A DNA stretch of 64,000 bases, taken from NCBI GenBank assembly GCA_022264855.1, contig JABYQU010000010.1:682001-746000 (forward strand). The letters are read 5' to 3'. The translations under genes were made by a program, and so were the position numbers. Numbering within the stretch: the first letter of the stretch is position 1; every line of letters begins with the position of its first letter. This DNA comes from Lenzites betulinus. Its lineage: Eukaryota; Basidiomycota; Agaricomycetes; Polyporales; Polyporaceae. A model generated the notes under the pieces. It did no database searches. It was not told the DNA's origin and saw only the letters and a program-made list of their open reading frames with translations. Shown one piece after another: positions 19,654 through 29,693 of this stretch.

Positions 19654-20703
19654 TCACATGTAGGAGAGAATCCAGACGACGGCGAAGGCGCTGACGACCC
19701 CTGCTATGATAACGTCGCAAAAGTTCTGGCGGATCGCGCGCGGGTTGACGGGGTAGGCACCCACACGCTCGTCCAGCTCCTTCACGAGCCCTTTGTCGTA
19801 GTCGTACGGCTCGCGCTGGCGCCTGGCGCCGGCCGCGGCCGTCTGCGAGTCCGCAAGAGCATTCACCGCGCTGCGGTCGCGCCCGACGAACAGCCACCAT
19901 GAGAACTCGCGCGAGAGGCCCGCGCGCGAGCTGCCGCTGTCGGATGCCTTGTCGGGGGTGCTGGGCTCTGCTTTGACGGTCGTGCGCGGGCTGCGGACGA
20001 CGGCGGTCGCGAGGCCATGCTCCCGCGCGGCGTGCTCGAGACTGCGGACGTCCTCGGTCGGGGCGCCGTACAGCGACGCTAGCGGCAGCATGTCCCCGAA
20101 GATCTTCGAGACCTGCCGTCCGAGGAGGGTGAACGACGCCGAGCGTGTCTGGCGGGTGGAGTCTGCAGTTATCTCTGCCCCTTCGTCTTCCTCTGAGTCG
20201 CTGGGAACCTCCTGAGCTGCGTACTCCTGGGACAGGGGGCGTCCGTGCGAAGGAGCGTGCACAGAAAGCTCATCAAGCTCGGTGGAGTGCCAAGAGACGA
20301 CGGTCTCGCCTCGCTTGGGAACCTCGTGCGCGGCATGCGAGGGTATGCGGGCGTAGTGTTCGGGCTCAACCCAGTGCGGGTTTCTTCGGTGCCAGTACCC
20401 AGAAGATGTGGGTGCGAATCTGACATCTTCAGGGCTGATCCGGGAGAGTAGGGTCGGAGCCGGGTCCGGGGCAGGGGTTGGCGTTGCAGACGTCGTATGG
20501 CTATGGGCGGGCGACGGGGAGGCAGAGACTCGAGGACACACCGGGGATCCTGCGGGGCGCTTGTGGCCTGCCATTGGGTGCCCGCAAGAGTGGCATACGG
20601 GCTTTTTGCGCGAGCTAGGCGGGCTGGGGGTCATGACTGTTTCGTCCGACTCGTAGTCGCTGTCCGAATCCTGGGAGCGAGGCGTGTGGGTCTGCGGATA
20701 CAT
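19654..20703 (-). CDS. Disordered protein with C-terminal membrane anchor, unrecognised
   Basis: This is a single open frame of 349 codons without an obvious intron. The N-terminus has DSDSDYESDETVM and a possible small metal-binding motif, CHSCGHPMAGHKRP, followed by a third cysteine. The middle is serine- and proline-rich with acidic clusters (SDSEEDEGAEIT). The last 22 residues, FCDVIIAGVVSAFAVVWILS plus YM, form one hydrophobic helix with almost nothing after it. That is the arrangement of a tail-anchored protein facing the cytosol. An arginine-rich segment and NPRAIRQN precede the helix. I do not recognise a family; the anchor could be in ER, outer mitochondrial or nuclear membrane. Confidence 0.7.
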   Translation of the reverse strand: MYPQTHTPRSQDSDSDYESDETVMTPSPPSSRKKPVCHSCGHPMAGHKRPAGSPVCPRVSASPSPAHSHTTSATPTPAPDPAPTLLSRISPEDVRFAPTSSGYWHRRNPHWVEPEHYARIPSHAAHEVPKRGETVVSWHSTELDELSVHAPSHGRPLSQEYAAQEVPSDSEEDEGAEITADSTRQTRSASFTLLGRQVSKIFGDMLPLASLYGAPTEDVRSLEHAAREHGLATAVVRSPRTTVKAEPSTPDKASDSGSSRAGLSREFSWWLFVGRDRSAVNALADSQTAAAGARRQREPYDYDKGLVKELDERVGAYPVNPRAIRQNFCDVIIAGVVSAFAVVWILSYM

Positions 20704-21566
20704 CAGAACGTGTACGGAGAGCGGCGTGAGGATGGATGGCGCAGACGAAGAGGAGCAGGGAGAGATATGGGGAGAGAGAACATACCCGTTTGTCGAAGAC
20801 TAAACACGCGGAGCACGGACTGCCAGTTGCGCAGAGGGCTCGGGGTTTGGTTAAGCGAGACTGAGAGTTTTGTGAAGAGGAATACAAATGAACCTAGCGT
20901 GCACAACGGTATACAAAGTAGCCTAGGGAACAGCACGAGGTCACCGGCCAAGGAGCACCGAGCCCGGTCGATGGAGGAGTGAAGACAAGAGAAGAAAGCC
21001 TTCTAATGGAGGTATAACGCACACCGGCGCCTCTCTTGACAAAAGCACTGCCCAGCTCGTAGGGACGCGGTCGCGTGACCGCGGACACTGTCGAATACAA
21101 CAGCAGTGCGCTTCCCTTAGCTTGAGCACCCTTCATCCAAACAACCTCGGGATGCATGAATCTGACAAAGGACACAACACAGCACCATTTGAGTTTCTTT
21201 CATCGGCAGAAGCGCAAATCCTAAGGCTATGAACGGACACATTCGGCGCTCTGCGCCACAATCCTGCCCAGCGGCGCTATGATACCTGATGACACCTCCA
21301 GAACGCAAATCCTCTCGAATCTCTTCCCCTTGGCGCGACTGCGAACACTGAGCATGGGAGGCCGGACATACGCATGTGCGAGCGCGCCCGGCTCCGCGAG
21401 AGCAGTGCCTGTGGGGATGAATGGCCCGGTCCCACACTAGTGCCTTCGCGAGCTTCCTTCAGAACCACTTGCAAATACTTAGGGCGCCGGGGGAATGCTT
21501 ATAAGCAGGGCGGGACGTGCGCAGAAGGTTCAGGAGATCTTGAGACTGCGACCCTGCTTACTGACC
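20704..21566. other. Intergenic stretch, divergent promoters
   Basis: This stretch lies between the start codons of the tail-anchored gene and the amidohydrolase. Open frames are short and not protein-like. No RNA gene was recognised. Confidence 0.5.
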
Positions 21567-23318
21567 ATGTCCACGAAGTACTTGTTGAAGGGCGGTACCG
21601 TCGCGACTTGCGTTCAGGGGGTCGCGGCACCGCGCGTGTACAAGGCGGACGTGCTCGTTGAGGGCGACACCATCACGCGCATCGAGGAGAACATTGCACC
21701 CGGTCCGGGAGTAGAGGTCGTCGACTGCGAGGGCAAGTGGATCACGCCGGGGTTCGTCGACACACACAGGTAGATACCGCTCTCTGCGGTGACGGCGACC
21801 AGAGAGGCGTGAGCTCACGGGTTGTTGTGCAGACATGTCTTCATGACGGTCCTCCGCGCGAACCACTGCGAGTGCGTCAATATCTGATCTCTGAGAGAAT
21901 GACTCAAGAACCTTACGCTGACATCCTCACAGCTACCTCCTCAGCGAATACTTCATCAAAATGTCCTGGTAAGCCCCCGCGGATATACCCTCCTTAGCCC
22001 GACAGCTGACAGCCGACGTGGGCCCTCAGGACGGTCCAAGGCTCGCTCACGCCCGCCGAAGTGCGCATCGGCACGCTCGCCGGCTGCCTCGACGCGCTCC
22101 ACAACGGCGTCACGACCCTCCTCGACCACTTCCACGCCGCGCACACGCGCGCGCACGCCAACGCCGCCCTCGACGCCGTGCGCCAGTCCGGCGCGCGCGT
22201 CGTGTGGGCCCCCGCGCGGCAGAGCGCGCCTACGCAGCTCTTGCCGGGCTTGGAGTTCGCGAATGAGGAGGCGAGCGCGCTCGCGCACCGTGAGATGTTG
22301 AGCGAGTTCGCGCGCGAGGACGGGGGGAAGCTGCGGCCGGACGGGCGCGTCACTCTCGGACTTGCGTGAGTTCCTCTGTTTAGAATTATTGGCGGTGGGA
22401 CGGCGTGCTGATGGAAGAGTAGGTACGACCGGGTGGCGATGGCCCCCATGCCGGAACACCAGGAGTTCCTCGCGTTCGCGCGCGCGCTCCCCGTCGCGCT
22501 CGTCACCGCGCACATCGTCCAGGGCGCGGGGATCCTCCAGTGGCGCGACGGCGGGCTGCTCGGGCCCGACGTCGTGTTCTCGCACTGCAACGTGCTCGCG
22601 GAGCGCGCCGCGGCGCCCGACGACGAGATGTGGGCGGCGCTCAAGGACAGCGGGGCGGCGATCGCCGCGACGCCGGAGGACGAGCTCGGGATGGCGCACG
22701 GGAACCCGGTCGCGCTGGATGCGCTCAGGCGCGGGGTGAAGTGTGGACTGGGCGTGGTAAGTTGCCCGTTGTGTCTTCGTAGCTGGGTCGTGTTATGCTC
22801 ATCATGCGCACCGTGTGCTGTAGGACGCGACGTCGATCAATAGCGGCGACATGTTCACGCAGATGCGCTTCGCGCTGCAGTGGGCGCGCGGACACGACCA
22901 CGAGCGGATCCGCCTGAACAAGGAGACGCCGCCGTTCCACAACAGGGACAACTCCGCGGATGTGTTCCGTCTCGCGACGCTCGGGGGCGCCGAGGCGCTC
23001 GGTCTCGCACACCTCATCGGCACCGTGGAAGTCGGCAAACGCGCGGACCTGCTCGTCTTCGACGCGAACTCGGTCAACCTGGGTGGTGCCGCAGACCCCA
23101 TTGGGGGTGTCGTGTTCCACGCTTCGAGCGAGGATATCGAGCTAGTCTTTGTCAACGGCGAGGTTATGAAGCGGAACGGGAAGCTTGTGCGTGAGTGGGC
23201 GCCGGTGGCGAAGGAGCTGAAGATGAGAGCGGATGAGGTGAGGGACCGCTGGCCGAGTGACAAACTGGAGGAGGCTTGGAAGCAGTGGTACGACACCAAT
23301 GGCGCGCCTGTGTTTTGA
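21567..23318 (+). CDS. Amidohydrolase-superfamily deaminase/chlorohydrolase-like enzyme
   Basis: This is a cytosolic metal-dependent hydrolase of the TrzA/AtzB-like branch, which removes amino or halide groups from purine- or triazine-like rings. It starts MSTKYLLKGGTVATCVQGVA, forming the small beta domain. The HxH metal motif is TPGFVDTHRHVF and is split by an intron. Then come DYLLSEYFIKMSWTVQGSLT and CLDALHNGVTTLLDHFHAAH. The later ligand histidines are in VALVTAHIVQG and VVFSHCNVLAE, and the catalytic aspartate is in CGLGVDATSINSGD. ATLGGAEALGLAHLIGTVEV and GKRADLLVFDANS end the barrel. All expected ligands are present, so it should be active. The exact substrate cannot be read from sequence; guanine deaminase-like chemistry is only one possibility. 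Confidence 0.87.
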
Positions 23319-23564
23319 TTCCTCTGCCGCTGCGTCTCGACTAGCACCGACGATCTGTACTTGTACGTGTCCACTCGAGTTATTCGATTCTCTCGATGGC
23401 TTTCGCTGCGAAACAAGTTACGGACTTACCTTGGCGAACCTCATAACCCGCCTGTGGCTCCCGATTGAAAGGTAGAACAGTCCAGGTTTCCCATTAAACA
23501 AGCAAGCGACGATTAGCGTCATACCTATCAAAAACAACCTCCTCCACTATCGCGCCCGCTTCCT

Positions 23565-24787
23565 TCAACTGCTCGGCCGCCCCACCAAAACCATACCATC
23601 ATCCTCCTCGGTCTCCGTACCATTTTCGCTACCTTCCACCCGATAGCTGTGAGTAGGCGATGACGTCGTCGAGCTCTCCGACGGGTTTGCCGACGCTCGG
23701 CTCTCTGCCCGCTCTTCCGTCTTCTCGGGCTCCGGAGCCTTCTCGGGGGCAGGCTTGGTCTCGACAGATACATCAGGGTTGGCAAAAGGAGACGGGGCCA
23801 CTTTCGGCTCAGAGGGCTTCGGGACCGTGCCTGGCGGGGGAGGTGTGGAGATCTCGCGCAGGGCGTCCAGCATCAGGTCATGTACGCGCTCTGAAAGCGC
23901 GGATGCGTCCGCCGCTGTCAGACCGGTGGTAGGGATGGGAGGGAGCACTGCAGAGCCACGTCATTAGACCACGTTGTCTTGCAGCACTACGTAACATACC
24001 CTTGATCTTGAGGGTGCTATCATCCGCAAAGTAATTCTTCCTGTACACCCTCCAGTAGTTCTCGCAGATGACGGGAACAATCGGGACCTGCGCTTGGATC
24101 GCAGTGTGGAAAGCACCCTTCTTGAAGGGGCGCAAGTATGCTTCCGGACGCATGGAGCGAGTGCCTTCAGGGAACATCCAGAGCGAGGTTCTACGTTCCC
24201 TCATCAGCTCGCCGGCGGCGGTGAGCGAGCGCACGGCGCGCGCGTTATTGCCACGGTCGACAAAGATGGCACCGGAGAGGGTCATGAACTGGCCAAGGAA
24301 CGGCATCCATTGCAGCTCCTTCTTCGCGAGGATGGATGCGCGACGGGGGAAAATCCTTAAGAGCGCGAGGTGAAGAGAAATATGCGCGAGGACATTAGAT
24401 TTGAGTGGTGGCGGTCAATGGCGGCGCGTGGACGCACCTCCCGAGGTAGAGGATGTCGAACATGCTCTGATGGTTGCCGATCAGGACGGCGGGACGCGTG
24501 TCGAGATACTCTTCGCCTTCGACTACCAGGCGGACGCCGACTACTGGGCTTGTAAGGTAGTAGAAACTGCGAGCGATGACGTAGAAGACATCGAAGCGAC
24601 GGCCTGCAAGACCCATGCCTATCGCGCATATCACACCCCATACGGAGCATACGCCGAGCGTCGAGAGGAACAAGCCGAGGCGGACATAGTAGCGTACGAT
24701 AGGATTTGTTTTGGCGAGTGTGTGGAGGGCGAAGGCGGGGACGGAGAGGTACGCGAGGGGCTTCACGAGAGCACCGAGGAATGCCAT
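23565..24787 (-). CDS. 1-acyl-sn-glycerol-3-phosphate acyltransferase (PlsC/SLC1-type)
   Basis: This enzyme makes phosphatidic acid from lysophosphatidic acid in the ER. Hydrophobic segments at the N-terminus include VRLGLFLSTLGVCSVWGVIC. The catalytic HX4D motif is GNHQSMFD, split from the following ILAKKELQWMPFLGQF by an intron. Other acyltransferase blocks are SGAIFVDRGNNARAV, WMFPEGTRSMRP and KKGAFHTAIQAQVPIVPV. After DDSTLKIK and another intron, VLPPIPTTGLTAADASAL precedes a tail of about 90 residues rich in proline, glutamate and serine, which is unusual compared with yeast Slc1. I chose MAFLGALVKPLAYL at 24787 because the longer frame upstream lacks conserved sequence. Confidence 0.9.
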
Positions 24788-24982
24788 GGTTGGCGACCTG
24801 GACGTCGTGCGAGGCGACGAGGAGAGATGGTGGTCGATGTGGAGGGGAGAGGGAGAGGCAGGGACGTCTGCGCACACGTCGGGCAGCCGAAAGAGCACAG
24901 ATCCGGACACATGTCCTCCTTCTAGCCTTCGGCGCTTCTGATCCTCGCAGCCGCGCCAGGCCAAACACGAGCCCTGCAGGAC

Positions 24983-26151
24983 ATGCCTCCGACCACCACG
25001 AGCACCAAGCCACCCCAGCGCGGTACGCTCCGCCAGTTCTCGCACAACACCCTCGACTGATGCATTGTCAAAGGTAGACCGCTCGCCAGTTCCGTTCGCC
25101 ACCCGACTGCGGCGTCCAGCTCTCGCGCCAATCCCGTTGGCTCCGGCCTCCAGTCTTCCGCCTCTGCAGCGCGCTCGCTGCCCCAAAGCAATGTGACACG
25201 ACCAGCATTAAAGCCTCCGGGGGCCACGACAGCCCAGCTTGCGCAGTCACGAACCCGCGCAGAGCCCTCTGCCCGCGTGAGAGCCACAACCACGCTTAAG
25301 GACTCCGGCTCCTCTCCCGTGAGTGCAAATGCCGCGAGCATATCTAGCCATGGCGCGCCAAAGGTGCGCATCCTTCAAAATTGCTCCCTCGTACATGAAG
25401 TCTGACGCTGTTGTACTGTGCGTAGATGCGGACGCGTGCACCAGACAATGTGGCGCAACCTCCCAGCACCCAGCCAGACGAACTACAGCTTGCAGCTCAA
25501 TCGTGTGCCTGGGCATACATGACTTCAACCATAGAAGATGGCTTGTCATCGGGGAAGCTTTCTGCAGAACGTTCATTGAAGAACAGACAAGCACAAATAA
25601 CTGCGGAAGAGGCGGACATCACAGAAAGCCGTGTGCGGTACGAAGCAGAGCAGTTGTTGAACTTCTACGACGAGCTCAGCGACGCCAAGGTATGTGACGC
25701 GGAACCAAGCTCGCCTTCTCATTGTTCATCTACGCATAGGTCGCGGAAGAGGTTGCAGCGATGGTCATGCGGTTCAAAACTATCGAAAAGCGGGTCGGTG
25801 AAGCGTCCGCCCAAGCACTGCACCTAGCTATGTTTCCGTTAGACGACACGACCCACATCAGCCAATATAACAACCTACTCTACACCTTCGGTAAGCCCCA
25901 TATAGTGTTGGCTGACTGCCCTCATTTACAGAGAAACAGATTCTTTGGAAGCGGATTGTCAAGATATGCTCACAGAAGCACAGTCGCTCCTCCATCGGAC
26001 TCAAGCACCCGACAGAACCTTACCGCATCTTCTTCAAAACATCTCAGATGTTATGCAGGGCTATTCACAAAATGTGGCGAGTGCGAAGAGCATGGTACAG
26101 TGTTGCAAGGAGAACCACCGGATGGGGATCGGGACCCTAACCCTAGAATAG
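24983..26151 (+). CDS. Coiled-coil protein of unknown function
   Basis: Five exons are proposed: 24983-25022, 25074-25363, 25426-25689, 25740-25890 and about 25934-26151. The N-terminal 110 residues are disordered, rich in serine, threonine, proline and alanine (PPTTTSTKPPQR, GSGLQSSASAARSLPQSN). The C-terminal half is helical: KNRQAQITAEEADITESRVR, YEAEQLLNFYDELSDAKVAE, MRFKTIEKRVGEASAQAL, then ETDSLEADCQDMLTEAQSLL. A basic N-terminus followed by coiled coils is common in spindle or kinetochore proteins, but I do not recognise a family. The last intron has two AG acceptors two bases apart, which give different C-termini. It is divergent from the acyltransferase, 195 bp apart. Confidence 0.6.
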
Positions 26152-26205
26152 AACTTCAATGTAACTACATGGACTTGGAAAAATTGGACCTCGTTCTTGA
26201 CCGAG

Positions 26206-28932
26206 ATGAGTGCAGCCACCATTGCAGAGCCTTTCTTGCTAGCCTCCTACCCGGAGTCCTCTGCGCACAGAAAACATACCGCAGCACCCCTCTACGCATC
26301 GCTACCCTCATCCAGCAATGCGGACCCTTTTGTCACCATAGCTGTCCACGGCGACGGCGTCCATGTCCTCGACGTTCGTACGGTCTTACAAAATCTTGGG
26401 CACCATCTGAAGTTGGTCTTCTGTAGACCTCAACATTGCACACCGCAGTATCGCATACGTTAGGCCCGTCGACGGCCTTCTCGTGTCCTCCAGCGTCGCG
26501 AACAACACGAAGTGGCGGCGGCCGTGTCTGTACAACATACGCCGTGCTCGAGACGGGCCCGGATGTGCAGCCGGATGGGAAGGGGAAAACAGCTGTTGCC
26601 TGGGAGGAGACACTATCTGGAGGGGTGATGGCTGCAGACTCACAGGGTCAGAAGCGTAAAAGGGTTGGAGTGGTGCGTACTCTTCCCGCCACAACCCTCC
26701 CTCACACTAACCTTTGGCCCGCATCCCCGCCCAGGCTCCCCACCCTGTGTCGCACATTTATGCGCCCGAATACCTGCCAGACCACGAGGTACTTGTGGGG
26801 CCCCATGGCCAACTGACGGTAGTGGATGCGGAACTTCGGACGCAGCATACATTCACGCCACAAATCCAGCAAACGAGCAACTTGCTGAAGCACTTCCTTT
26901 TCCACTCGCCCACATGCTCCTTCCTTCCACCACATTCTCTGTCGTCAAGCAGCGCTATATCCGTATCTTTCCTCCGCAGTGGGGATGTCACGAGGGTATC
27001 TGTGGTAAGCGTAACGGAAGACGGAAGCCTCAGTTCATTGGGAGAGTGCTCACTACCAGTGGATGAGACCGTGCGTAACTCTTTCTTCTCCAATAAGGTC
27101 AGCTACTGATCTCTCACTGTACAGGATATCGCCGATATCTCATTCAGCAGCAGTGGCTTCATCAGTGTTCTGCGTACGCATTTTCTCCTGTTGTTTATTT
27201 TACATGCTGCTCAGACAGTCCATCACAGTAAACTCCGGGACATGGCACTCACTTTCCCTGACTGCCTCCCCGTCCTCTTTACTCTCGGTATCCTCCACCG
27301 CCGAGCCTCTCCGCCTTCAAGCCCTCACTTTCACCTCACCTAATCGTGCAGGAGAAGTCTCCATTTCTGCGCTCACCTCATCACACGTCGTCCTCGTCGC
27401 CGTCACCTCTGGTTCGCCCACAGAAATTGTATCACTGCTCTGGGACCTGCGGTATGGCGTCCTGCTCTCGCAGCAAGCGATCCCTACGCCGTCCACGCTG
27501 CCTCGCCCGAAGAAAACAGGGGCAATCATACGGCTATCCGTATCCTCGGTGTCCCCCGCAGACCTGAAGGCGCCGTCGTTACAGCTGAACGGCCTTCTCA
27601 CGCTTGCGCCAGCCCCAAGCCGCGATGTTCAGGCCGACGGTGCACCCGCGCGCTCGACCATCCTCGTAGTCCCCCTCAGCGTCCCCGCAAAGTCCACCAT
27701 CGCCGCAGCGATGGGCCGCGCGAACGCCGGCGCGCGCTGGATATCGACCAAGCCAGGACCGAACCAAGCCGCGCGCAGCAACGGCCCCGAGCTGAGCGCC
27801 GCGGCGCGGAAAGCGCTGAAGGAGATGAGGGCGTCCATCAGCGGGAGCGCGGGCGGGAACGCTACCGCGGCGGAGGCGGCGTTCTTCGAGTACTTCAAGC
27901 CGGACACGTCGCGCAAGGCTGTTGCGGCGGCGAAGGCGGACGCGGCGGAGGGCCGGGTCGCGCCCGTCGAGTACGGGTTTGTGCATGGCGTGCTGGAGCT
28001 CGTGTTGCCGTCTGTGGGCGGGCAGCCGTCCGGCCAGGGTGCGTACTCTGCGAAAATAGTGCAGCATCTGCTAGAGAAGCGCGTGGTCGGCTCTTCCATG
28101 GCCGCGGGCGGGATTCTACCTGCACTGGCGGCGCGAGAGGACTGGGTACGATCGTCTATTTTCACCGCCGAGATTCGAAACTTATCCGGGTTCGACAGAA
28201 CACGATCGCCCTCGCGATGCGCACAGTGTCTGACTTGCCAGAGTTGGACATTATCTCCGTGCTCTGCAAAGTAGTCGTGGCGCATGCGAAAACATCCTCA
28301 GCGAGCGACGCCGACGCCATGCAAGTCGACTCCGAGTCCACGTCTGCGCCTCCGCTCCCCGCGTTCCTCGCGCAGTGCGTCGTGTATCCGTTCACACCCG
28401 CCCTGCAGCGCGTCGCGGTCCGCAAACACCTCGCAGACGCGTCCGCGCTCGTCCCCATCCTCGAGACGCTCGACGCGTGGATCGTGCGGCACACCGAGGA
28501 TGACGCGCTGCTCGCCGCCTCCCCCGTCGCGTCTGAGCTCCCGCCGCTCGACAAGGTCTGCCCCCTTCACGTTCTTCGTTCATCCTTACCCACCGACTAA
28601 CTTCCGTCCCGCAGATCCTCGCATTCCTCCAACCCCTCCTCGACGCATCCTTCCTCGCCCTCCTCACCTCCGGCGCGCACGCACACGCGGTCCTCCGCGC
28701 CCTCGCAGCGCACCTCGCACCCGCGCTCGCGCTCACGAGCGCCCTCGAGAACCTCTGTGGCCCGCTCGCGCCGTTCGCGCGCGCCGCTGCCGCGAAGGCT
28801 CGCGAAGGCACCGAGGCGGCGACGAAGGACGCGGACGCGGGCGGGCGCGACTGGCGGCGGAAGCGCAAGGCGGCGCAGGAGCAGGCCGCGGGCGCGGTCG
28901 GGTTGTACCAGGTCGAGGAGCTGGTGTTGTAG
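26206..28932 (+). CDS. Large beta-propeller-like protein, possibly a UTP8/NOL11-type ribosome-biogenesis factor
   Basis: The first half is repetitive beta sequence. It begins PFLLASYPESSAHR and continues DPFVTIAVHGDGVHVLD. After an intron comes LHTAVSHTLGPSTAFSCPPA, then HIYAPEYLPDHEVLVGPHGQ and HSLSLTASPSSLLSVSS. This resembles WD-type blades. The second half is helical and alanine-rich (SAAARKALKEMRASISG, AKIVQHLLEKRVVG) with an acidic insert SDADAMQVDSEST. The C-terminus is a basic helix ending DWRRKRKAAQEQ and YQVEELVL. Propeller plus helical tail fits t-UTP subunits that start pre-rRNA transcription and processing, but this is a shape argument, not a motif match. It starts only 54 bp after the upstream gene's stop codon. 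Confidence 0.65.
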
Positions 28933-29693
28933 CTGTAAAGTGGCTTCTGTGTTGTAGACGTTCAGTTGGGTGGTCCGTAGATTTTACTGTCGATAATTGA
29001 TTGTAGACAGTGACGGACGAGGTGAAGACAAAATACAGCGTGTGCATTGCGACGAGCCTTGCGCATGCCCTGCTACTGGTACTCTACATGCGTGGAGTTC
29101 TGCATTCTGCGTTTCGGTGCTCTACTGCTATGTACGTGTACGTGCATTAAGCGTATATGTGCTGGAGAAAGTGGCAAGAACTGCGAGGAGCCGTCGTTGT
29201 AGAAATGTGGGGAGGGAATGGGCGGGTGATATATATGCAGCAGTCCACCGGGCGGTGCGGTGTGCGATGCGGGGTATCAGGGTAGGTTGGGAGCGTACAA
29301 ATGAGAGTGGGATGGGCACAGGAAGGAGGATGGATAAAAAAGGACCATGCAGGGGGAAAGAGGAAGCGGCCGTGAGGAGACGATGAATGGAAAGAGAATC
29401 CGGCATGAGATACAGCATAAAAGGCATAACACAGTACTGCGGGCAACGAGTGGATGTATGCGGCGGAAAGAATATAAGACGAGCAAATAAAGGTCGTTAG
29501 CGGTCGTGACGAGGGTTACGTATAAGTTATCCTGGCCTGCCCGCTCCATATCAGCGCGCGGCCCTATTTTTGTGCGGCTGAAAAGACTCACCTACAGCCC
29601 TCCGCGAGGGTACCACCGGAACCATATCAAAACACACGGGTATGGGGACGTCCAGGAGGGTGCACACGGCCCTGCAGCCGCGCTACACACCAC
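28933..29693. other. Intergenic stretch, convergent 3' flanks
   Basis: No coding or RNA gene was recognised between the stop codons of the two convergent genes. The sequence is purine-rich on the plus strand in places (29150-29420). Confidence 0.5.

Noticed and set aside
21956..22699. 247-codon minus-strand frame
   Set aside because: Antisense to the metal-binding core of the amidohydrolase; arginine-rich, no domain.
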